NCBI GenBank assembly: GCA_010024485.1 | Contig: RGGX01000002.1 | Span: 1 to 28,591 of the forward strand | Direction of reading: 5' to 3' | Source of the DNA: Actinomycetota bacterium | GTDB lineage: Bacteria; Actinomycetota; Acidimicrobiia; Acidimicrobiales; Ilumatobacteraceae | Length of the DNA stretch: 28,591 nucleotides | Shown here: piece by piece, positions 20,832 to 27,231 of the stretch | Position numbering within the stretch: the stretch's first letter is position 1 | Layout of the letters: each line of letters starts with the position of its first letter | Notes under the pieces: model-generated | Database searches by the model: none | Told to the model about the DNA's origin: nothing | The model's input: only the letters and a program-made list of their open reading frames with translations | Program-made: the position numbers and the translations under genes

Positions 20832-22563
20832 GGCCCGAACCGCGCTCCACACCGGCCAGCGCGGAGGCGAGCGCCTCGTGGTCGGCGGCGCGGATCACGA
20901 CACCCGCATCGGTCGTGGCCGCGACGACATGTGACGGCAGCTCGGTGGTGATCCGCTCGGCATCAGCGCCCGAGACCCGAGCGATGGCGCCGAACGGAGG
21001 AAGCCCGAGTTGCGAGCGCACCGCCCGGTCCGCCTCGAGAGCCACGGAGGGGTCCGTGCCACTCACCGCTCGGATCACCGGATGGTCGGGACTGTTCGTC
21101 TGAAGGATCAACCGGCCGCCGTCGCCCACTCCCCCGGCGAGCCGCGCCCCGCGCGCGATGAGGCCGAGGGCCTGAGCCCCCGCCCTGAATCTGGGTGCGA
21201 GGATCTCGGCGTCGATGTCGAGGAAGGCGACGGTGTCGGCGGTGGTGACGCGATGCAGGACCGCCTCGGTGCCCACGAACACCGCCGTCGCACCCGCGGC
21301 CAGCACGGCTCGCCCCGGATCACTCCCCTCGATCGCCACGGCCGCCCGGTTGGCCGCCGCCTCGATCTCCTCCCGCAACCGTCGCACCCCGGGACGCAGA
21401 TTCGCGAACGAGCTCGCCCCGCAACTCGCGCAGACCTCGGGGCGTAGGTGCCCGCAGGACGGACAGCTCAGACCGCCGCCGTCGGCGATCGACACGGCGG
21501 CTTCGCACACCTCGCACCGGACGACCGACGAGCATCCACGACAGGCCAGCCGCCGCGCCCGGCCGGTGACGTTCATGACGCACACCACCGTTCGCGACGG
21601 ATCGCGCAGATCAGCGATCAACGCCGAACCGAGGAGCGACCGGCGCCAGGGCTCCACATCGCCCCGATCGTCGACGACCACCTCCGGCCACCCGCGCCGC
21701 TCGCGCTCGGCCGGGGGATGCTCGAGGCGTCGGCCCTCCACGGCCTCGACCGTCGGCACCGGTGAGATCAACAGAACCGGCACACCGAGGCGGGCACCCC
21801 GCTCGATCGCGACCTCGCGGGCGTGCCAGGTCGGCGAACGCTCGGCCTGGAGACGCTCGTCGTGCTCGTCGAGCACCAGGATCGAGCCGAGTCTCGGGAT
21901 GGACGACCACACGGCGGTGCGGGTGCCGATGACCACATCCACTCCCGCTCGCGCCTCGGACCACTGATCCGGCAGGTGCGCCACCGTCGCTCCCGCCCGG
22001 CGGATGCGGGCCGCGAGGATCGCGGCGTCATCGACCCCCGGAACCACCACCAGCGAGGGTCCACATCGGAGACTGCTCAGCACCGCAGGCAACGGGTCGA
22101 ACGACGGTGGGAGTCGCAGCACACCACCTCCGGCCTCGAGCAGACGACTCGCCGCCGGGGAGGTCGGCTCGGGGGCCGCGCCGCTGTATCGGGGGCCCGA
22201 CAGCGCCCTGACCGACCTCGTCGGCGAGGCCGCCGTCAGGAACTGGCTGAGCCGGCCCGACCAACGAAGGGCCGCCCATTCCGCGAGGGCGATCACCTCA
22301 GCGGTCGGTCCGAGACCGGAGACCCTCGCCACGCTCTTCAGGGCGCTGGTCTCGGGTGCCTCGGGCGTACCGGAGGGAGCGACCCCGACGACCCAGCCGC
22401 CGACGCGCCTCCCGTGGAGGTCGACCCGGACACGGGTCCCGATCAACGCCGCCGGATCGGCGACCGTCTCCGGCCAGAGGTAGTCGAAGACCTTGTCGGG
22501 TCCGGTGCGGTCCGGGAGGACCCTGACCACCGTGACCGGTGCCGGAGGGGACCCGGCTGACAC
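20803..22563 (-). CDS. priA: PriA-like primosomal protein N' lacking Walker A
   Basis: PriA restarts stalled replication forks. The 586-aa protein has an N-terminal DNA-binding domain (about 1-110, with DKVFDYLWPE and GTRVRVDLHGRRVGGWVVG), then a helicase-like core. The phosphate-binding loop GxxGxGKT is absent (about residues 150-165 read LRLPPSFDPLPAVL), and the DEEH box is LDEHDE (231-236). All eight zinc-binding Cys remain: 341, 344, 350, 353, 367, 370, 378, 381. ATPase and helicase activity is thus unlikely, although fork binding may persist; actinobacterial PriA proteins are often annotated this way. The GTG at 22563 lies 5 nt after the metK stop. The 3' end overlaps the YbxB-like gene by 29 nt. 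Confidence 0.9.
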   Translation of the reverse strand: MSAGSPPAPVTVVRVLPDRTGPDKVFDYLWPETVADPAALIGTRVRVDLHGRRVGGWVVGVAPSGTPEAPETSALKSVARVSGLGPTAEVIALAEWAALRWSGRLSQFLTAASPTRSVRALSGPRYSGAAPEPTSPAASRLLEAGGGVLRLPPSFDPLPAVLSSLRCGPSLVVVPGVDDAAILAARIRRAGATVAHLPDQWSEARAGVDVVIGTRTAVWSSIPRLGSILVLDEHDERLQAERSPTWHAREVAIERGARLGVPVLLISPVPTVEAVEGRRLEHPPAERERRGWPEVVVDDRGDVEPWRRSLLGSALIADLRDPSRTVVCVMNVTGRARRLACRGCSSVVRCEVCEAAVSIADGGGLSCPSCGHLRPEVCASCGASSFANLRPGVRRLREEIEAAANRAAVAIEGSDPGRAVLAAGATAVFVGTEAVLHRVTTADTVAFLDIDAEILAPRFRAGAQALGLIARGARLAGGVGDGGRLILQTNSPDHPVIRAVSGTDPSVALEADRAVRSQLGLPPFGAIARVSGADAERITTELPSHVVAATTDAGVVIRAADHEALASALAGVERGSGLRIAVDPQR

Positions 22564-22568
22564 CCCGG

Positions 22569-23756
22569 TCAGAGGCCGACGGCCGAGGTGAAGTCGTCGA
22601 GTCGGCTCAGTTCCTCCCAGGAGAAACCGGGGCGGCCGAAGTGCCCGTAAGCGGCCGTGCGCAGGTAGCCGGGCTTCAGGAGGTCGAGGTCGCGGATGAT
22701 CGCTCCGGGACGGAGGTCGAACACCTGGTGGACCGCAGCCTCGATCTTGGCGGGATCGACCGTCTCGGTGCCGAAGGTCTGGACGAGGATGCTCATGGGG
22801 TGGGCGACGCCGATGGCGTAGGCGACCTGCACCTCGCACCGGCGGGCCGCACCGGAGGCGACCACGTGCTTGGCCACCCATCGGGCGGCGTAGGCGGCGG
22901 ACCGGTCAACCTTGGAGGGGTCCTTGCCGCTGAAGGCGCCTCCACCGTGACGTCCCATGCCGCCGTAGGTGTCGACGATGATCTTGCGTCCCGTCAGTCC
23001 GCAGTCGCCCTGCGGACCACCGGTCACGAAGCGTCCCGTCGGGTTGACGAAGATGTCGTAGTCATCGTCGGCGAACTGCTCCGGGATCACCGGGGTGATG
23101 ACCTGCTCGATCATGTCCGGCCGGATCACCGTGTCGCGGTCGATGCCGTCCTGATGCTGGGTGCTCAGCACGACGTTGCGGATCGCGACGGGCACACCGT
23201 CCTCGTACTCGAAGGTGACCTGGGTCTTGCCGTCGGGGCGCAGGTAGGGCACCTGACCGTGGTGGCGGACGTGGGCGAGTCGCTCGGCCAGCCGATGGGC
23301 GGTCCAGATCGGCAGCGGCATGAGATCCGGGGTCTCGTCGCAGGCGAACCCGAACATCATCCCCTGGTCGCCGGCTCCCTGGCGGTCGAGGTCGTCCTCG
23401 ACGGCGTCCTTCGATCGCGTCTCCTCGGAGGAGTCGACGCCCTGGGCGATGTCACTGCTCTGGTCGTCGATCGAGACGATCACCCCGCAGGTGTCACCGT
23501 CGAAACCGGCGCTCGCGTCGTCGTATCCGATGTCCTTGAGGGTCTTGCGGACGATGCGCGGGATCTCGACGTAGGCCGAGGTGGTGATCTCCCCGGCCAC
23601 CACGCACAGACCGGTGGTCACCATGGTCTCGCAGGCGACGCGACCACTCGGGTCCTCGGTGAGGATGGCGTCGAGAATGGCGTCGCTGACCTGGTCGGCA
23701 ACCTTGTCCGGGTGCCCCTCGGTGACGCTCTCAGAGGTGAATGTCCAACGTGCCAC
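22569..23756 (-). CDS. metK: S-adenosylmethionine synthetase
   Basis: It makes SAM from methionine and ATP, as a tetramer needing Mg2+ and K+. All signatures are present: SVTEGHPDKVADQVSDAILD at the N-terminus, GAGDQGMMFGFACDET near residue 125, and the P-loop-like GGGAFSGKDPSKVDRSAAY near 275. The length of 395 aa is standard. The GTG at 23756 has AGGAG (23762-23766) 5 nt upstream. It lies 67 nt after coaBC; that gap holds a tandem TGAGCCGG repeat (23788-23803), a 5-bp hairpin (23791-23804) and no SAM-riboswitch fold that I can recognise. priA follows at 5 nt. Confidence 0.98.
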   Translation of the reverse strand: MARWTFTSESVTEGHPDKVADQVSDAILDAILTEDPSGRVACETMVTTGLCVVAGEITTSAYVEIPRIVRKTLKDIGYDDASAGFDGDTCGVIVSIDDQSSDIAQGVDSSEETRSKDAVEDDLDRQGAGDQGMMFGFACDETPDLMPLPIWTAHRLAERLAHVRHHGQVPYLRPDGKTQVTFEYEDGVPVAIRNVVLSTQHQDGIDRDTVIRPDMIEQVITPVIPEQFADDDYDIFVNPTGRFVTGGPQGDCGLTGRKIIVDTYGGMGRHGGGAFSGKDPSKVDRSAAYAARWVAKHVVASGAARRCEVQVAYAIGVAHPMSILVQTFGTETVDPAKIEAAVHQVFDLRPGAIIRDLDLLKPGYLRTAAYGHFGRPGFSWEELSRLDDFTSAVGL

Positions 23757-23823
23757 GATCGCTCCTGCAGTGTGTTCTCGGGTGCTGTGAGCCGGTGAGC
23801 CGGCCGACGCGAGGAGCCTCTGC

Positions 23824-25020
23824 TCAGCGCACCGCGGTCAGGAGCCTAGCCACACGGTCGACGACGCGGGTGGCGATCTCGGCCTTCGACATCAGGCCGG
23901 TCTCCTCGACGCCGCCCTCGGTGTCGAGGATCGTCACCGAGTTGGTGGGGTGCGAGAAGCCGACCTCGGGGGCCGCGACGTCGTTGGCGACGATGAGGTC
24001 GAGGTTCTTCGCCGCGAGCTTGCCCCGAGCGTTGTCGATCAGATCGGAGGTCTCCGCAGCGAAACCCACCAACACCTGACCCTCGGGCTTGTTCTCTCCG
24101 AGCGAGGCCAACAGGTCGGGGGTCGGCTCGAGGCGGATCTCGGGAGCGCCGAGCGACTTCTTGTGCTTGCCGGAGGTCACCTCGACGGGCCGGAAGTCGG
24201 CGACGGCCGCGGCCATGACGACCGCGCTCGCGGACGCCGCGTGGTTGTCGAGGGCCACGCCCATCTCAGCGGCGGTCTCGACCCGGACGACGGAGCATCC
24301 GGAGGGGATCGACGACTCGGCGGTGGTGATGAGCACGACCTCCGCCCCCCGCCGTTGCGCCTCCGCCGCGATGGCGTGACCCTGGCGTCCCGAGCTCCGG
24401 TTGGCGATCACCCGGACCGCGTCGATCGGCTCACGGGTGCCCCCAGCGGTGACCACGACTCGGTGACCGGCGAGGTCTCCGGAACCGGCCAACGTCACCT
24501 CGACGGCCGCCATGATCGATTCGATGCCGGCGAGACGCCCCATGCCGACATCGCCGCCGGCGAGTCGGCCCGCCTCGGGGTCGACGACGGTCACACCGCG
24601 GGAGCGGAGGGTCTCGACGTTGGCCACGACAGCGGGGTGCTCCCACATCTCGGTGTGCATCGCCGGGCAGACCACAACCGGCGCCCTGGTCGCGATCAGC
24701 ACGTTGGTGAGGGCGTCGGTGGACAAGCCGTTGGCGAGGGCTCCGAGCAGCCGGGCTGTGGCCGGGGCGACGATGACGAGATCGGTGTGACGCCCGAGCT
24801 CGGTGTGCGGGATGCGCGACTCACCCTCCCAGAGCGAGACGATGGCGCGCTCGCTGGCGAGAGCGTCGAATGTGGTGCGACCGACGAAGCGCAGGGCCGA
24901 CTCGGTCAGGACCGGAGTCACGTGGGCTCCGGCGTCGACGAGGCGACGGCAGAGCTCGACGGATTTGTAGGCGGCGATGCCCCCGCTGACTCCGAGGACG
25001 ATCCTCCGGCCGGCGAGCAT
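23824..25020 (-). CDS. coaBC: bifunctional CoaBC (phosphopantothenoylcysteine synthetase/decarboxylase)
   Basis: The N-terminal CoaC half (about 1-180) decarboxylates 4'-phosphopantothenoylcysteine with FMN; the C-terminal CoaB half joins phosphopantothenate and cysteine. CoaC marks are VSGGIAAYKS (11-20), the active His72 in PHTELG, and VAPATA (84-89). Two usual CoaC marks differ: PAMN is PAMH (119-122), and the substrate-recognition Cys of the flap (ACGDxGxGR) is Gly (AGGDVGMGR). From memory, actinobacterial homologues share these changes. CoaB marks are VTAGGTREPID, NRSSGRQG, KHKKS and ANDV. The ATG at 25020 is 6 nt after the rpoZ stop. At 398 aa it has normal length. Confidence 0.95.
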   Translation of the reverse strand: MLAGRRIVLGVSGGIAAYKSVELCRRLVDAGAHVTPVLTESALRFVGRTTFDALASERAIVSLWEGESRIPHTELGRHTDLVIVAPATARLLGALANGLSTDALTNVLIATRAPVVVCPAMHTEMWEHPAVVANVETLRSRGVTVVDPEAGRLAGGDVGMGRLAGIESIMAAVEVTLAGSGDLAGHRVVVTAGGTREPIDAVRVIANRSSGRQGHAIAAEAQRRGAEVVLITTAESSIPSGCSVVRVETAAEMGVALDNHAASASAVVMAAAVADFRPVEVTSGKHKKSLGAPEIRLEPTPDLLASLGENKPEGQVLVGFAAETSDLIDNARGKLAAKNLDLIVANDVAAPEVGFSHPTNSVTILDTEGGVEETGLMSKAEIATRVVDRVARLLTAVR

Positions 25021-25026
25021 GGTGGA

Positions 25027-25338
25027 TCAGCCGGCGTCGTCGTCGGCGTAGCCCTCGCCGACGGGGAGGGACAGCTCCTCGGCGACCTCCTCGACCGGCT
25101 CGGCCCACACGATCTTGTCCGCGTCGATCTCCTCGAAGGCGAGGCTGAGCGGCTTGCGTGCTGTGGACGAGACCTGCGGGGGAACCATGTGCCCGAGACC
25201 GTCACCGAGCTGGTTGAAGTAGGAGTTGATGTTGCGCGCCCGACGGGCGGCCAGCGTGACCAGGGAGAACTTGGAGTCGACGCGGTCGAGGAGGTTCTCG
25301 ATCGGCGGGCTCATCATGGTGTCGTGTGACTGCGGCAT
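25027..25338 (-). CDS. rpoZ: RNA polymerase omega subunit
   Basis: Omega helps fold and assemble the beta' subunit of RNA polymerase. The 103-aa protein shows NLLDRVDSKFSLVTLAARRARNINSY, the conserved core helix region, followed by KPLSLAFEEIDADKI. The acidic C-terminal tail (EEVAEELSLPVGEGYADDDAG) is typical for actinobacteria. The ATG at 25338 has GAGGAG (25346-25351) 7 nt upstream; ATG codons 7 and 8 codons further in are less well placed. It may have its own promoter, TAGGCT, overlapping the gmk stop. Neighbours gmk and coaBC are the usual ones. Confidence 0.95.
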   Translation of the reverse strand: MPQSHDTMMSPPIENLLDRVDSKFSLVTLAARRARNINSYFNQLGDGLGHMVPPQVSSTARKPLSLAFEEIDADKIVWAEPVEEVAEELSLPVGEGYADDDAG

Positions 25339-25369
25339 TGCGGTGCTCCTCGCGGTGGTGGGCGGGTGG

Positions 25370-25375
25370 AGCCTA
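25370..25375 (-). promoter_or_regulatory. candidate rpoZ -10 overlapping the gmk stop
   Basis: TAGGCT on the minus strand fits TANNNT; its first three bases are the TAG stop of gmk. Transcription would start about 25 nt before the rpoZ ATG, leaving room for the GAGGAG site. No -35 was identified, so this is tentative. Confidence 0.3.
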
Positions 25376-25930
25376 CCGGCTCCGTTCGGATTCGATGATG
25401 GCCATCATCTGATCGACGGTGCTCGAGAGATCATCGTTGACCACGACGTGGTCGGCGATCGACATGCCGACGGGCTCCTCCATCTCGGCCTTGCGGAGCC
25501 GGGCGAACACCTTGTCGTTGGGGTCCCCCCGACCCCGCAACCGACGCTCCTGTTCCTCCCGGGAGGGAGGCAGCACGAAGATCAGCACCGCGTCGGGGTG
25601 CTGCTCCTTCACCTGCCGAGCCCCGTCGAGTTCGATCTCGAGCACGAGATCCCGCCCGGAGAGACTCGATGTGTCGGGTGTCGGCGTGCCGTAGTAGTTG
25701 CCGAGGAACTCGGTCCACTCCAGGAATCCGCCGTCGCTGATCCGGCTCTCGAAACTCGGACCGTCGGTGAAGATGTACGCGTCGGCGGCCTCGCCGTCAC
25801 GACGTTCCCGGGTCGTCCACGAGCGCGACAACCACAGACGCGGGTCGCGTTCGACCAGGAGGTCGACGATGGTCCCCTTGCCGACCCCACCGGGCCCGGA
25901 GACGACGATGACCAGTGACTCAGGAACCAA
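25373..25930 (-). CDS. gmk: guanylate kinase
   Basis: It phosphorylates GMP to GDP with ATP. The P-loop is GPGGVGKGT (12-20), with Gly where most have Ser. The GMP-binding region includes SRSWTTRERRDGE (35-47), with YIFTDGPSFESRI and FLEWTEFLGNYYGTP following; LVLEIELDGARQVKE is the Walker B-like strand. The protein is 185 aa. The start is taken as TTG at 25930, which overlaps the mihF stop by 11 nt; no ATG or GTG lies between it and the P-loop, and no strong ribosome site is seen, so translation coupled to mihF is likely. This gene order is a stable actinobacterial trait. Confidence 0.94.
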   Translation of the reverse strand: MVPESLVIVVSGPGGVGKGTIVDLLVERDPRLWLSRSWTTRERRDGEAADAYIFTDGPSFESRISDGGFLEWTEFLGNYYGTPTPDTSSLSGRDLVLEIELDGARQVKEQHPDAVLIFVLPPSREEQERRLRGRGDPNDKVFARLRKAEMEEPVGMSIADHVVVNDDLSSTVDQMMAIIESERSR

Positions 25931-26231
25931 GGCGTTCGAGCAGTGCTGCCCGCTGCTGGGCCCCGAGGCCCTGGATCCGACGGTTGTCGGCGATGCCGAC
26001 CTCGTCCATGATCCGACGCGCCTTGACCTTGCCGACCTTCGGGAGCGCCTCGAGCATCGCGACGACCTTCATCTTCGCGATGTGGACGTCATCGGACGCG
26101 AGCGCCTCGGCCAACGAGAGGGAGCCCATCTTGAGTCTCGCCTTCACGGCAGCTCGCGCCGCCCGGGCTTCCGCTGCCTTCTCGAGGGCCGCTCTGCGCT
26201 GCTCGGGAGTGAGTGCCGGAGGAGTCGCCAT
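25920..26231 (-). CDS. mihF: actinobacterial integration host factor (mIHF type)
   Basis: This nucleoid-associated DNA-binding protein is the actinobacterial type, unrelated to E. coli IHF. The protein is 103 aa: a long Ala/Arg-rich N-terminal helix (about 8-35), then the helix-two-turn-helix part with LPKVGKVKARRIMDEVGIADNR near residues 63-84 and a closing GLGAQQRAALLERLG. It lies directly before gmk, as in mycobacteria and Streptomyces. The ATG at 26231 has TAGCGT 6 nt upstream and no Shine-Dalgarno, consistent with a leaderless mRNA. In mycobacteria pyrF commonly precedes this gene; here pyrD does, with a 55-nt gap. Confidence 0.94.
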   Translation of the reverse strand: MATPPALTPEQRRAALEKAAEARAARAAVKARLKMGSLSLAEALASDDVHIAKMKVVAMLEALPKVGKVKARRIMDEVGIADNRRIQGLGAQQRAALLERLGS

Positions 26232-26237
26232 GGCCGA

Positions 26238-26243
26238 ACGCTA
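26238..26243 (-). promoter_or_regulatory. -10 box for leaderless mihF transcript
   Basis: TAGCGT on the minus strand ends 6 nt before the mihF ATG. The same hexamer is the -10 of the left-edge candidate promoter. No TTG-type -35 is seen at 17 nt. It probably starts the mihF-gmk transcript. Confidence 0.45.
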
Positions 26244-26286
26244 CAACGATCCCCGGCCGCGGACGGGAATACCTCCCGGGTGGCGC

Positions 26287-27231
26287 TCAGAGGACGGCGA
26301 GACCGGTGAGACCGGACACCGAGGAGAGGCCCCGCCTCCGCGCCTCGACGACCAGGCCATCGCGCACCCGCGCGAGGGCGGTGGGCTCAGCGAAGAGCGC
26401 CGTGCCGATCTGCACCGCGCTCGCTCCGACCGCCATCAACTCGACGGCGTCGAAGGTGTCGGCGATACCGCCGACCCCGACGATGGGCACATCGGGCAGC
26501 GCTGCCCGGACATCGGCCACGGCCCGTACCGCGATCGGGTGTATCGCCGGCCCGGAGAGACCCCCTCCTCCGTTGCCGAGGGTCGGCCGGAGGGTCGACG
26601 GGTCGAGGGTCAAGCCGAGGAGGGTGTTCACCAGGGTGAGTGCCTCGGCCCCGGCCTCGGTCACGGCGCGAGCGACCTCGACGATCCGATCGGTGTTCGG
26701 ACTCAGTTTGGCCCAGCGGGGTCTGGCGCATGCCGCCGTGGCCGCGACGACCTCGGCGGAGAGTGCCGGGTCGTGGGCAAAGATCCCGCCTCGGCCCTCG
26801 AGGTTGGGACACGAGAGGTTGACCTCAACCGCGACCACCGAGTCGGGAGCGTCGGCGAGCATCTCGGCCGCGGCGCGATAGTCCTCGATCGAGCGCCCCC
26901 AGATGCTGCACACCACATCGGCACCAGTCGCGATGATCTCGGGCAGGGTCCTCTCTAGCCACTCACCGATGCCCGGCCCCTGCAGACCGACCGAGTTCAT
27001 CATCCCGGCCCGGACCGGATGGAGGCGCGGTGCCGGATTCCCCGGCCACTCGTAGGGCGCGAGCGATTTGGTGACCACCGCGCCGATGGTTGAGAGATCG
27101 ACATAGGGATGGAACTCGGCCCCGTAGCCGGCGGTCCCGGCCGCGGTCATGACGGCTGATCGAAGCCGCACGGAGCCGACGGCCACCGACGGATCGACCG
27201 ACCCCCCGTCCCGTCGACCGCCACCTCTCAT
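26287..27231 (-). CDS. pyrD: dihydroorotate dehydrogenase, class 1B-like
   Basis: It oxidises dihydroorotate to orotate in pyrimidine synthesis, using FMN. Class 1 is shown by the catalytic Cys141 in NLSCPN (138-143), which replaces the Ser of the membrane class 2 enzymes. Other marks are VTKSL (53-57), NSVGLQGPG (79-87), WAKLSPN near residue 195, and the FMN-binding VGVGGI and GASAVQIGTA near the C-terminus. The protein is 314 aa. The ATG overlaps the carB stop by 4 nt (ATGA). Class 1B enzymes normally pair with the Fe-S flavoprotein PyrK; pyrK is neither downstream nor between carB and pyrD, so it must lie elsewhere or be replaced. Confidence 0.93.
   Translation of the reverse strand: MRGGGRRDGGSVDPSVAVGSVRLRSAVMTAAGTAGYGAEFHPYVDLSTIGAVVTKSLAPYEWPGNPAPRLHPVRAGMMNSVGLQGPGIGEWLERTLPEIIATGADVVCSIWGRSIEDYRAAAEMLADAPDSVVAVEVNLSCPNLEGRGGIFAHDPALSAEVVAATAACARPRWAKLSPNTDRIVEVARAVTEAGAEALTLVNTLLGLTLDPSTLRPTLGNGGGGLSGPAIHPIAVRAVADVRAALPDVPIVGVGGIADTFDAVELMAVGASAVQIGTALFAEPTALARVRDGLVVEARRRGLSSVSGLTGLAVL

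Noticed and set aside
23757..23823. SAM riboswitch before metK
   Set aside because: The gap is only 67 nt and holds an 8-bp tandem repeat and a 5-bp hairpin, with no multi-helix fold or known riboswitch core sequence.
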